Shown here: one piece after another, positions 1-8,181 of the stretch
How positions within the stretch are numbered: the stretch's first letter is position 1
Layout: each line of letters starts with the position of its first letter
Made by a program: the position numbers and the translations under genes
Notes under the pieces: model-generated
Told to the model about the DNA's origin: nothing
The model's database searches: none
What the model saw: the letters and a program-made list of their open reading frames with translations, nothing else
NCBI GenBank assembly: GCA_006226545.1
Contig: SBGR01000071.1
Coordinates: 1 to 64,000 of the forward strand
Origin: Bacteroidota bacterium
Lineage (GTDB): Bacteria; Bacteroidota; Bacteroidia; UBA8524
Direction: 5' to 3'
Length of the DNA stretch: 64,000 nucleotides

Positions 1-440
1 TTCACGTTCTGTAAATATACGGAACCAAATGGATAGTAGTTCTCAATGCCATTAAATACATCATTCACCGAGAAGACATAGTCCGGATACATGGTACTTG
101 GCGGTATAAGGTGGTAAGCTCCCGCTTCCAAAAGGGTTAGTGCCATTTCTGGGTGCTGCAATAAGCCTGCTCGCAAGAATACATCCGGTGCAAAGGCAAT
201 CATTTCATCGGCTATATCAGTCAACAAATACAAAGACTCAAAAACATTCCACAGGTAAGTACGGTCTAATTGATCCACATAATCTAAACACATACCATCC
301 CCTAATTCTGCTCTTGCGCAGGCATTTAAGCTAGCCCAATTATCAAAGAAAGTGGTAAGCGCTCCAGTACCTGAGAAAATCGAAATTATTTTATTCCGAA
401 TCCAAAAGTCGAACCCCTGAATTGAAAGAAGCCTTTGAGT
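1..440 (-). CDS. Partial ORF running off the left edge, function unknown
   Basis: A minus-strand frame is open from a stop at 441-443 through the window edge, about 146 codons, and its composition looks protein-like (for example DEMIAFAPDVFLRAGLLQHP in the middle). The first ATG is at 293-291. The 49 codons upstream of it are also open but hold no ATG, and no signal peptide is visible, so the true start is undefined. The open part begins only about 75 bases from the terminator that ends the tRNA unit, so either a non-ATG start is used or this is a 5'-truncated remnant. I do not recognise a family. The C-terminus lies outside the window. Confidence 0.5.
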
Positions 441-467
441 TTATTCTATTAAAAGACAGCGTGTTGC

Positions 468-514
468 AAAAAGAAAAAACGGGACAATTGGTAGATAAAA
501 ACCAAGTGTCCCGT
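468..514 (-). terminator. Intrinsic terminator downstream of tRNA-Arg
   Basis: An 8 bp stem (479-486 with 507-514), one A/G mismatch, a further 5 bp stem (488-492 with 501-505) and an 8-nt loop. On the minus strand it is followed by a U-rich run (complement of 468-479). It starts 4 bases past the tRNA 3' end, so it probably ends the tRNA transcript and isolates it from the partial ORF further left. Confidence 0.85.
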
Positions 515-518
515 TTAG

Positions 519-590
519 TAGTCCCGCCGGGAATCGAACCTGGATCAAACGTTTAGGAAACGTCTATTCTATCCGTTGAACTACGGGACC
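519..590 (-). tRNA. tRNA-Arg (anticodon CCU)
   Basis: A full 72-nt cloverleaf can be drawn. The 7 bp acceptor stem closes with a G1-U72 wobble. The D stem is GTTC/GAAT. The anticodon stem is GACGT/ACGTT around loop TTCCTAA, giving anticodon CCU, which reads AGG. The T arm is CCAGG-TTCGATT-CCCGG with one A-C mismatch at 51:63. The discriminator is A, and no CCA is encoded. A terminator follows directly. The single mismatch is not enough to call it a pseudogene. Confidence 0.95.
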
Positions 591-723
591 ATGGAGGGCA
601 AAGGTAATCAATTGAGTCATTACAGGACATGCTTCCTTTTGCTAAAATAGCCTTGCTTAAGCTCCTTAAAAGATAGAAATCCAAGGAAATAGACTAAGTT
701 TTTTGGTAACAATCAATTAATAG

Positions 724-753
724 TTTTAAAAGTCCGATAAAAGGTTATTTTCG
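724..753 (+). promoter_or_regulatory. Weak promoter candidate for the DUF2795 gene
   Basis: TATTTTCG at 746-753 matches the Bacteroidota -7 consensus TAnnTTTG at 7 of 8 positions and is preceded, 18 bases upstream, by TTTT at 724-727 in place of TTTG. The gene starts at 777. Nothing else is visible between the tRNA and this gene. Confidence 0.35.
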
Positions 754-776
754 CGAGAAATAAAGTTTAAGATACT

Positions 777-998
777 ATGTACTGGACACTTGAACTGGCC
801 TCCTACTTGGACGATGCCCCATGGCCGGCAACAAAAGATGAGTTGATTGATTATGCCATTCGCTCTGGTGCTCCTTTGGAAGTGATAGAAAACTTGCAGG
901 AGCTGGAAGATGACGGAGAGCCATTCGAGAGTATCGAAGAGGTTTGGCCGGATTATCCAACCGACGAAGATTATTTCTTCAATGAAGATGAATTGTAA
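777..998 (+). CDS. DUF2795 family small acidic protein
   Basis: A 73-residue, strongly acidic protein. The block WPATKDELIDYAIRSGAPLE followed by VIENLQELEDDGEPFES is the hallmark of the DUF2795 family, here in the short form common in Bacteroidota, and it ends in an acidic FFNEDEL tail. The length is normal and the ATG start agrees with the family. It is a single-gene unit between a tRNA and a strong terminator at 1022. The function of the family is unknown; a small helical domain is expected. It has no signal peptide or membrane segment, so it should be cytoplasmic. Confidence 0.93.
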   Translation: MYWTLELASYLDDAPWPATKDELIDYAIRSGAPLEVIENLQELEDDGEPFESIEEVWPDYPTDEDYFFNEDEL

Positions 999-1021
999 AA
1001 GGCAGATCGCCTAAAGAGATA

Positions 1022-1043
1022 CCCCGCTAGTCGGGGTTTTTTT
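1022..1043 (+). terminator. Intrinsic terminator of the DUF2795 gene
   Basis: CCCCG-CTAGT-CGGGG followed by seven T residues, 23 bases after the stop codon. Confidence 0.9.
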
Positions 1044-1059
1044 ATGCTTTGTGGTCGAT

Positions 1060-1176
1060 AGTCCATGGACCATAGACCATGGTTGATGGATTGTGGTTTT
1101 GAAGGTCTTCTGGCTAATTTGTGAAACATCTGTTTTAACCACAGAGGTCACAGAGTATGGCACAGAGGACACAGAG
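1060..1176. repeat. Degenerate short-period intergenic repeats
   Basis: The gap between the terminator and the next gene (1044-1284) holds no convincing ORF. It contains two low-complexity tracts. At 1060-1082 the word CCATGGACCATAGACCATGG is reiterated. At 1137-1176 there are two near-copies of CACAGAGGWCACAGAG. Each word differs from those in other gaps of this window (34576-34620, 51890-51960, 52535-52590, 57750-57785). Confidence 0.7.
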
Positions 1177-1284
1177 ATTAAGCTTATTTCTGATACACTA
1201 CTTGATTCTAATGCGAAGCTATCGGGAGAATTTAGAGCTGCTGATGTTAATTGAATGGGTATGAAGAAACTCTTCATTTCCACA

Positions 1285-2511
1285 TCAAGCTAATTCTTCA
1301 CCCTTTTCAACTTTGCTTTCTGCAAAGGCGTCGAGGGAGCCGAAGAGGCTGATTTGAACCGGTTGTTCACCGAGGTTGATGTTCTGAAGGCGCTCTAAGC
1401 CGGTATAGGGATTATTGCGAATAGGCACAGTATAACGCAATGCCGCTCCATTACCCATGCTGCGAACCAATCCCATTTCCATCAGCTCATTGAAATCGCG
1501 TTGAATGGTTTTTCTGTTGAGACGGTAAATAAGCGAGAGGTCTTTGGTGGAAGCGAAATGGTGTTCGTAGATGAACTCCATGATCTGCACGTGACGATCA
1601 TTCTGCTGAACTTTGCCCTTCGGCATACGCAGTCGGAAACCTTCGTCGAAGAAATAATTGACCATATTGCGCTGACGAGGGGTGAACTCATCAAACTCAA
1701 TCTTTTCTTGGTATAGGTTACGCAAGCGTAGGTTGGCAGACTCCAGCGATTCCAACATGGCCTCAATGGCAAAATTGAGCATGCCGCTTAAATCGCTCTC
1801 CATAAACTGCTGCGTGTCTTTGAACTTCAGCTGGTCTACAATGCGTTTGTATTGTTGTTGGCGATTTAGCCAAGCACTATTCAAAAAGATACTGCCTGCC
1901 GCATCGGCTTTTCCCATCGCTAAATAAAACTGCTGAGCCGTGCGTGCCAATACGCTATAATGTGGTTCGGCAGGTAAAGCATTAAGGATAAGGAAATGTA
2001 CCAAGATGGAAGCGAGGACCATTTCTTCGCCATTAAGTTGGGGAAGTAAGTCTTCTAAACTGAGCAGGTAATTGTGCAACGGCCTATCAAATGCCGGCGT
2101 CTTGCTCTGGCTTTCAAACCATTCCATAATCAACTCCTGCTGATCAAAATGCTGCAAGAGGTAATGGTAATCGCAAAGGCTTTGGTAGAAATCAGTACGG
2201 CCTTTGAAACGGTCTTGGAAGAATTTGATTTGAGCGATGTCTGCTCCGTATTTTTCTTCCAGTCGGGTAGCAAACTTGAAAAGTTCATCCGGATTATTGA
2301 TCCGAACCGATTCTTTATCGAGGCTAACCTGTAGGGCGCAATCCAGAATGGAAGCTCTACCGAGCTCTTCTTTGTAGCGTTTACCCTCCAACCCGAAGTG
2401 TTTTATTTTTTGTGGAATATCCTCACACAATTGCGCACAGCGCTGCAACTCTTCTCGCTTGAGACGAGAATCGCTCAGTAACTGACCAATGCGAAGTTTA
2501 TCCATATCCAC
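1285..2511 (-). CDS. Winged-helix (DeoR-like) domain protein of unknown function
   Basis: A 408-residue soluble protein. The first 280 residues are helical and charged and I do not recognise them. Residues about 310-370 form a winged helix-turn-helix of the DeoR/HTH_11 kind: HVQIMEFIYEHHFASTKDL, then NRKTIQRDFNELMEMGLVRS as recognition helix and wing. This arrangement resembles transcription regulators and the C-terminal wHTH seen in some Fic proteins, but I find no Fic motif (HPFxxGNGR). The start MDMDKLRIG gives two possible in-frame ATGs, and the upstream one is used here. hflX lies 200 bp upstream on the same strand. DNA binding is inferred from the C-terminal domain only. Confidence 0.7.
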   Translation of the reverse strand: MDMDKLRIGQLLSDSRLKREELQRCAQLCEDIPQKIKHFGLEGKRYKEELGRASILDCALQVSLDKESVRINNPDELFKFATRLEEKYGADIAQIKFFQDRFKGRTDFYQSLCDYHYLLQHFDQQELIMEWFESQSKTPAFDRPLHNYLLSLEDLLPQLNGEEMVLASILVHFLILNALPAEPHYSVLARTAQQFYLAMGKADAAGSIFLNSAWLNRQQQYKRIVDQLKFKDTQQFMESDLSGMLNFAIEAMLESLESANLRLRNLYQEKIEFDEFTPRQRNMVNYFFDEGFRLRMPKGKVQQNDRHVQIMEFIYEHHFASTKDLSLIYRLNRKTIQRDFNELMEMGLVRSMGNGAALRYTVPIRNNPYTGLERLQNINLGEQPVQISLFGSLDAFAESKVEKGEELA

Positions 2512-2568
2512 AGCACAAATCTACTGTATTCAAGCCCTAGGGCGACAAGGGCTAAAAAAGATGCGTAA

Positions 2569-2590
2569 AGCTTATCCACAAAAATAAGCT
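2569..2590. promoter_or_regulatory. Inverted repeat containing a DnaA-box match
   Basis: AGCTTAT (2569-2575) and ATAAGCT (2584-2590) are perfect inverted arms. The left arm overlaps TTATCCACA (2572-2580), the classical strong DnaA box. It sits in the 200-bp gap between hflX and the wHTH gene. One box alone does not make an origin; it could be a regulatory site or chance. Confidence 0.35.
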
Positions 2591-2713
2591 ATTTATGCAC
2601 GGGTAGAAAGTCCTGAATTGGGAAACGCTTAGTGCTGCAAGCAGTAGCGAAAAATAGACAGCATTAAAAAACTGTAAATAACTCCTCGGGAATTATTCCA
2701 AAAATGGGGCGGA

Positions 2714-3919
2714 TTATTTGTTCTCCATGGCCTTAAAGGCATAGAGGCTTTCCACGGTACGGGTAATTTTGTCCCGTAACTCTTCAATATTGTTCTTTTT
2801 TTGCGCGGAAATGAAAATAACGGGGGAATTCTCCCTGGCCATCCAGGTTTTCTTGAGCTGGGCAAGGGATTCTTCTTCGCTCAATACAATCTCCTCGTTG
2901 AAAAGTCCTGCATCCTGATCCGGGAGCTCATACAAATCAATTTTGTTGAAAATCATAATCACCGGCTTGTCGTCGGCTTTGATGTCCTTCAAGGTTTCTT
3001 TTACCACACGGATATGTTCTTCAAAGCGCGGATGAGAGATGTCTACCACGTGCAAGAGCAAATCCGCTTCACGCACTTCATCCAAGGTCGATTTAAAACA
3101 TTCGATTAATTGATGCGGGAGCTTGCGGATAAACCCAACTGTATCAGAAAGTAGAAAAGGGATATTCTCCAGCACAACCTTACGAACGGTTGAGTCGAGC
3201 GTAGCGAAGAGTTTATTCTCGGCCAATACCTCGCTTTTACTTAACACATTCATAATGGTGCTTTTGCCCACGTTGGTATATCCAACCAAAGCTACCCTGA
3301 TTTTATCATCGCGGTTGGATCTTCTGGTGACACTTTGTTTATCGATGTCACGTAAGCGTTCTTTCAATAAACTGATTTTATCCAAAATAATCCGACGGTC
3401 GGTCTCAATCTGAGTTTCACCCGGACCTTTCATCCCGATACCCCCTTGCTGTTTACTTAAGTGAGTCCACATGCGGGTCAAGCGAGGAAGCAAATACTGC
3501 ATCTGCGCCAATTCTACCTGGGTCTTGGCCTGAGCAGTCTGAGCCCTGGAAGCGAATATGTCAAGAATCAAATGACTGCGATCTAGAATCTTCGTGTTTA
3601 AGGTCTTCTCCAAGTTGCGGATCTGACTCGGACTTAACTCGTCGTCGAAGATCACCATACTCGGTTTTTCCTCTTCCGCGTAAAGACGGATATCTTCCAA
3701 CTTTCCTTCGCCCACGTAGGTGCGCGAATGCGGATGATCTAATTTTTGTGTAAATTTCCTGAGTGTCTTCGCTCCAGCCGTTTCAGCCAGAAATTCGAGT
3801 TCATCCAAGTATTCTTCGGTCTGACCTTTGGGTGCAGATTTATAATCAACCGCAACGAGGAAGGCTGTTTCCTGTTCCGGCGTGGTTTCAAACAATTTTC
3901 GTTTTAGCTTCGGACGCAT
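2714..3919 (-). CDS. hflX: GTPase HflX
   Basis: A 401-residue GTPase of the Obg-HflX group that binds the 50S subunit and splits or rescues stalled ribosomes. The N-terminal glycine-rich nucleotide-binding part includes YVGEGKLEDI and PGETQIETDRRII. The G domain (about residues 200-370) has G1 GYTNVGKST, G2 region ATLDSTVRK, G3 DTVGFI and G4 NKID. The frame is open upstream to 4093, but those residues lack family similarity and overlap the divergent gene. The start MRPKLKRKLFETT is therefore chosen, which fits the usual Bacteroidota length. Its ATG lies 4 bases from the ATG of the divergent secreted-protein gene, so its promoter must lie inside that gene. Confidence 0.93.
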   Translation of the reverse strand: MRPKLKRKLFETTPEQETAFLVAVDYKSAPKGQTEEYLDELEFLAETAGAKTLRKFTQKLDHPHSRTYVGEGKLEDIRLYAEEEKPSMVIFDDELSPSQIRNLEKTLNTKILDRSHLILDIFASRAQTAQAKTQVELAQMQYLLPRLTRMWTHLSKQQGGIGMKGPGETQIETDRRIILDKISLLKERLRDIDKQSVTRRSNRDDKIRVALVGYTNVGKSTIMNVLSKSEVLAENKLFATLDSTVRKVVLENIPFLLSDTVGFIRKLPHQLIECFKSTLDEVREADLLLHVVDISHPRFEEHIRVVKETLKDIKADDKPVIMIFNKIDLYELPDQDAGLFNEEIVLSEEESLAQLKKTWMARENSPVIFISAQKKNNIEELRDKITRTVESLYAFKAMENK

Positions 3920-3923
3920 ACAA

Positions 3924-5738
3924 ATGAGGTGCAAAGTTAACTTCTTTCTCTTAGCCTGTTTGTGCTCAGGCAGTTTCTTATCGGCACAATCTACTTTGAA
4001 CTGGCAAACGGTGCCTGTACAAGTGGAGAAATTGGCGCTTATTCCTGTCTCAGTTGAGGCTGAAGATGCGCTGGTTGAAGTGGTGCACGGCATTCCGGCT
4101 CATGCTTCTCACGCCTCAGAAAGTCCTGGTATTCAAGAGCAAAAAAGAATTTTAAATAGCCAAAAGCGTTCTAATCAGGTTCAGTATAAAAACCAAAGCG
4201 ATAGCATTGCGATAAGCGGTGTTTTTGAAGCGAACCCCATTCAGAATTTCACACCCATGGACAATTCCATGGCCTTCGGAAAAGGAGGTTATATCGTGAG
4301 TGCGGTAAATGCCAATTTCGCTGTTTTTGATAGCAGTGGTGTGCGTTTGCAGTACAGCACCTTCCGCCAGCTTACGGGTAATCCGGTATTAAACGGACGA
4401 TATTTTGATCCACGTGTAATCTACGATGTGGCCGCTGAACGCTTCTTGATGTTGATCCTCTATGGAAATACGTCGGCCGATTCGCGCATCTTGCTTTTTG
4501 TATCCAAAACGAGCAATCCATTGCAAGGCTGGAACAAGCTGGAAATAGATGGAAGCCCAGGCAACTCGGTTATCTGGTCGGATTTTCCCAATTTGGCGGT
4601 ATCGCGCAACCACGTTGTGATTACCACCAATCTTTTTGGCGATAACGGTGGTGCTTTCAAAGAATGTGGAATCTGGACAGTGCCTAAATCGACTTACTAT
4701 GCCGGCCAAGTCGTTTCTGCCAATTACATTTCAGGTGCTGCCAATGGTTCAGGACGAAAGCCTTTTACCTTAATTCCGGCCATGGACGTAGTAGAAGCTC
4801 CCTCAGGAACAGATTTGTTTTTAATCAGCACGTATGCCGGCGGAAGCGATCAACTGGATGTCTATAACTTAGACACAGACCATGCTGTACTGAGTTTTTA
4901 CGAGGCAAAAATGAACACGTATGCCATGGCAGCTGATGCCGCACAATTGGGTTCTAGTTACCTGCTCGATGTGGGCGATTGCCGAGTTACCTCTGCCTTC
5001 TACAGAAACGGGCTTGTACATTTTGTCTTTAACCGAAAATCAAGGTTAGAATCGTGTGAGATACGTTATGGCCGACTGGACCTTAGCAATGGATTGGTTG
5101 CTGAAACCAGTGTATCCTATGGAGGGGAATCAGCGTATGCGGCTGTCGCACCGGTAAATAAACAAACGAATAAGAGCGATGTGATCATCGGTTTTCTCTA
5201 TGCAGGAAGCGCACACTATGCTTCGTTCGCCTATACCTATATTAGCGATGATATGGTAGTCTACCCGGCTAAAATTGTCAGGACTGGCAATAGACCCATT
5301 GAGCTCTTAAGAACCGGCGAAGAGCGTTGGGGAGATTATACCACAGCCAGTTTTGATGCTTTTAGTCCGGATGCTCAATCGGTGTGGCTGGTTGGCTCGG
5401 TTGCTTCTACGCAAGGCGCTTGGGACAATTACCTGGTTCGTGTCAATGCCAATTCTGACCTGAGCGAGTTTGAATTAAGCGAAATCAAAGCCTTTCCAAA
5501 TCCGTTTTCCAATCGCTTGAGTGTACACATTCCTTTGACTGAAAATGCTGAAATTACGGTGGTGCTCTGCGATGAAAAAGGAGCACAGGTGAAAGTGCTT
5601 TACAATCAAGTCTTGAGTAAGGGAAATCAACTCCTGCAGTTTGAAGGCTTGAGTTTGTCTTCCGGTATTTACATCTTGCAAGTATGGAATACTAAAACAC
5701 TGCTTTTTAGCGATAAACTAATAGTAGCCTATGAATAA
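3924..5738 (+). CDS. Secreted protein with T9SS type A sorting domain
   Basis: 604 residues. The ATG at 3924 is preferred over the upstream one at 3882 because MRCKVNFFLLACLCSGSFLS is a good signal peptide, cleaved near SAQS. The central 500 residues are beta-rich and unassigned. The last 80 or so begin KAFPNPFSNRLSVHIP and end GIYILQVWNTKTLLFSDKLI, the T9SS type A (Por_Secre_tail) domain that directs export across the outer membrane and surface attachment. It overlaps the next gene by 8 bp, and a third gene follows after 3 bases, so the three are probably co-transcribed. The start lies 4 bases from the hflX start on the other strand. Confidence 0.85.
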   Translation: MRCKVNFFLLACLCSGSFLSAQSTLNWQTVPVQVEKLALIPVSVEAEDALVEVVHGIPAHASHASESPGIQEQKRILNSQKRSNQVQYKNQSDSIAISGVFEANPIQNFTPMDNSMAFGKGGYIVSAVNANFAVFDSSGVRLQYSTFRQLTGNPVLNGRYFDPRVIYDVAAERFLMLILYGNTSADSRILLFVSKTSNPLQGWNKLEIDGSPGNSVIWSDFPNLAVSRNHVVITTNLFGDNGGAFKECGIWTVPKSTYYAGQVVSANYISGAANGSGRKPFTLIPAMDVVEAPSGTDLFLISTYAGGSDQLDVYNLDTDHAVLSFYEAKMNTYAMAADAAQLGSSYLLDVGDCRVTSAFYRNGLVHFVFNRKSRLESCEIRYGRLDLSNGLVAETSVSYGGESAYAAVAPVNKQTNKSDVIIGFLYAGSAHYASFAYTYISDDMVVYPAKIVRTGNRPIELLRTGEERWGDYTTASFDAFSPDAQSVWLVGSVASTQGAWDNYLVRVNANSDLSEFELSEIKAFPNPFSNRLSVHIPLTENAEITVVLCDEKGAQVKVLYNQVLSKGNQLLQFEGLSLSSGIYILQVWNTKTLLFSDKLIVAYE

Positions 5739-7203
5739 ATTGCTTCGATACAGTCTGATTTTAATTTTTGTGATAGCAAGTCAACTTGTTTATTCACAGG
5801 AATTTGAATGGTCTAACTTGGAGCGATTCAGAAATAGAAAATCCTATAACCACATTCTCGGTCAGAACAGTAGCGGAATCTTTGTATTGCGCAGCAGAGG
5901 ACAAGAAATCTATTCCAAAGTTATTTTAGAACGTTACCGCAACAGCCTGGGATTGGATTACAGCAAGCGGCTGGTGGGGATGAAAGGCTTTCGCTTTATC
6001 GATGCCCACGTGCAAGAAGAAGGATTGCTCGTTTGGAAATCCATGTTCAATCCGGCAAATGAGAAGCTGGAGCTCTTTGTACAGCGGGTAGACAATGATA
6101 ATAGCCTAGATGGGGAGCTCAAATTGATGACGCAGGTTGGTTTGAAAAACTTCTCAGATGAGGGCGATTTTTCCATCCATACCAATAAACGTCAATCTCA
6201 TTATGTGAACTGCTTCACGGAGCGAATCAAAGGGAAATACCGGAAGTTTCACATTCAAGTTTGGGACGATAGCCTAAATCTAGTTAGAGAAAAACAGTTT
6301 GTCTTGCCTTTTGAAGAAGACGATTTTAACCTAGAATCCGTTGAGGTGGATACCATGGGTCATGCCTTTTTACTGTTTTCCGGGGTGAACGAAGAAAAGG
6401 AGCGTGAAACGCCTGAACGTATAGGTTTGCATGTTTTTGCCTTAACGAACAGCGATAGCCTGATTCACCACTATTTGAATTTGAGCGATACTTACCTTAG
6501 TTCACCGCTCATGACCATCGATGAAGTGAACAAGCATATCCAAGTGAGTGCTTTGTATTCGTTAAAGAGCAGGGATAACAGCAAGGGTGTGCTTTTCGCT
6601 AGCTTTGATTTGGCTACCGGTAAAAAACTGAAACACGAGTTTATTCCCTATACCTATTCCTTTGCCAAAGACATCATTGGAGAGGATGGAATCAAACGCG
6701 ACGATGAGCCGGAGAATTTCTCTTTGAAGTTTATCGTGCCTCGCAGCGACGGCGGCTTTATCCTTTTTGGCGAAGAGTTTTCCGTAGCACAACAATCCTA
6801 TACTTACTATGTGAACGGCATCGCTCAAATGACTTCTCGGAGCGTCTATAATTATGGTAAACTATTCATCATCAGCATCGACGCAAATGCCAAATTGGAT
6901 TGGTTTCACATTGTAAACAAGGGCCAATCTTCAGTAAACGATTTAGGCTATTACTCGTCTTTTACTATAGTGGTGGGTGTAAATGAGATAAGACTACTTT
7001 TTAACGATAGAGTGAGAGGTGCCGGGGGTGTGGTTGAATATACCCTGAATACCAAGGGAGAGCTGAATAATAAGATGTTATTTGGCAATCAAGGTCCTTA
7101 TGTGGCCATTGCGCCATTGGAAGCCAAACAACTTGATGCACGAAGTATGTTGATTCCTACCGCAAAAGATAGGAAGTTTGCATTCGTTAAACTGATATAC
7201 TAA
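5731..7203 (+). CDS. Secreted hypothetical protein
   Basis: 490 residues with a clear N-terminal signal peptide (LLRYSLILIFVIASQLVYSQ, cleavage after the A-x-S/Q region). The rest is rich in aromatic and polar residues, typical of beta-propeller or beta-sandwich envelope proteins, with no recognised family and no sorting tail. The start overlaps the end of the preceding T9SS protein by 8 bp, and the membrane protein downstream starts 3 bases after its stop, so the three likely form an operon. A periplasmic or outer-membrane partner of the preceding exported protein is an inference from position only. Confidence 0.7.
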   Translation: MNKLLRYSLILIFVIASQLVYSQEFEWSNLERFRNRKSYNHILGQNSSGIFVLRSRGQEIYSKVILERYRNSLGLDYSKRLVGMKGFRFIDAHVQEEGLLVWKSMFNPANEKLELFVQRVDNDNSLDGELKLMTQVGLKNFSDEGDFSIHTNKRQSHYVNCFTERIKGKYRKFHIQVWDDSLNLVREKQFVLPFEEDDFNLESVEVDTMGHAFLLFSGVNEEKERETPERIGLHVFALTNSDSLIHHYLNLSDTYLSSPLMTIDEVNKHIQVSALYSLKSRDNSKGVLFASFDLATGKKLKHEFIPYTYSFAKDIIGEDGIKRDDEPENFSLKFIVPRSDGGFILFGEEFSVAQQSYTYYVNGIAQMTSRSVYNYGKLFIISIDANAKLDWFHIVNKGQSSVNDLGYYSSFTIVVGVNEIRLLFNDRVRGAGGVVEYTLNTKGELNNKMLFGNQGPYVAIAPLEAKQLDARSMLIPTAKDRKFAFVKLIY

Positions 7204-7206
7204 TCC

Positions 7207-8181
7207 TTGATTCGCTCACTTAAAAATAACCAATTGTCCAGCGCGGTAATCGCTGTAGTGCTTCTATTGGTGGCGTTTTTGGTGTTTACCTTCATGGGTC
7301 AAAGTCAGGTTGCTGAACCGTATTACCTGCAAGACCAATGGTGGATCAATTTTGCCTCTACCGGTGTTTGGGCGAAGGTGGCGAGTTTTGTGTTGATTCT
7401 TTTGGAAGCTGTTTTTGCAGCTGTTCTCACACAGAAATACCAGTTGCTCTACAAGGCCACCTGGCTTCCTTTGTTCTTCTACGGCATGGTATGTCTGCTG
7501 TTTCCGGTGCAGCTTAATATCCTGCCTTCGCATCTAGCGATGCTTTTTCTGCTCCTTTCCATCAACAGTTTGTTTCAAGCTCAAGGCAAAGAGAAAACGC
7601 TTCCGGAATTGTTTTCTGCAGGCTTCTTTTTAGGGATGGCAGGACTTTTCCAGAATCAGAGTTTATTATTTGTGCCAACGCTGATCATAGGCATCTTCAG
7701 CTTCAAACCAAGCCGCATCATCGACTACCTTCAGTTTCTGATTGGTGTTTTAATGCCATTGTATTTCTATGGCATACTGGCCTTTATGCAGCCGAGCTTA
7801 CCGGGTTTGATTCAAGAAGATTTAAAGCCTTTGATTAGCATGGAATGGCGCCCAATGGGCGATGAGCTAAATGCCTTGATGATTCTTGGCTTTACGCTCG
7901 TGTTTCTGCTCTTTGTCTTTATCCGATTGCAACAGAACTTCTTCCGCAATACAGTTAAGGTGAGAAAATACCAGCAGTTTATGTTGGTGTATTTCCTAAA
8001 TGCCGCTTTTTTAGTTGCATTTTCGCCACAGCCATTGTACCAGAACATCCCTTTTTTGGCAGGGCCGATGAGCGTATACCTCACCTATTACTTCCTACCT
8101 GATAAACGGAAAGTCTTGAAGGAATTTATATTCATCCTCATGCTTGGGCTTTGGATGAATGCGCATTTTGGCTGGATTTAG
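7207..8181 (+). CDS. Polytopic inner-membrane protein, DUF6427-like
   Basis: 324 residues with about nine hydrophobic segments, including SSAVIAVVLLLVAFLVFTFM at the N-terminus. It resembles the Bacteroidota DUF6427 membrane family in length and in the sequence around the first two helices, but I am not certain. The start is TTG at 7207, 3 bases after the previous stop; the next ATG would remove the first membrane segment. The gene ends inside polA's end: its TAG and the polA TAA interlock in the four bases TTAG at 8178-8181. The function is unknown; position suggests it works with the two envelope genes upstream. Confidence 0.65.
   Translation: MIRSLKNNQLSSAVIAVVLLLVAFLVFTFMGQSQVAEPYYLQDQWWINFASTGVWAKVASFVLILLEAVFAAVLTQKYQLLYKATWLPLFFYGMVCLLFPVQLNILPSHLAMLFLLLSINSLFQAQGKEKTLPELFSAGFFLGMAGLFQNQSLLFVPTLIIGIFSFKPSRIIDYLQFLIGVLMPLYFYGILAFMQPSLPGLIQEDLKPLISMEWRPMGDELNALMILGFTLVFLLFVFIRLQQNFFRNTVKVRKYQQFMLVYFLNAAFLVAFSPQPLYQNIPFLAGPMSVYLTYYFLPDKRKVLKEFIFILMLGLWMNAHFGWI

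Noticed and set aside
359-552. Plus-strand open frame ending in the tRNA antisense motif VPPGIEPGS
   Set aside because: No start codon, and its 3' end is the known artefact of translating tRNA antisense.
1011-1283. Minus-strand ORF between the DUF2795 terminator and the wHTH gene
   Set aside because: It translates the low-complexity repeats, starts inside a terminator region and has no protein-like composition.
2569-2590. Chromosomal replication origin
   Set aside because: Only one good DnaA box, no AT-rich unwinding region, and no dnaA or dnaN nearby.
2714-4093. 58-codon upstream extension of hflX
   Set aside because: The extra residues have no family similarity and run through the signal peptide of the divergent gene. 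The ATG at 3919 gives the normal HflX length.
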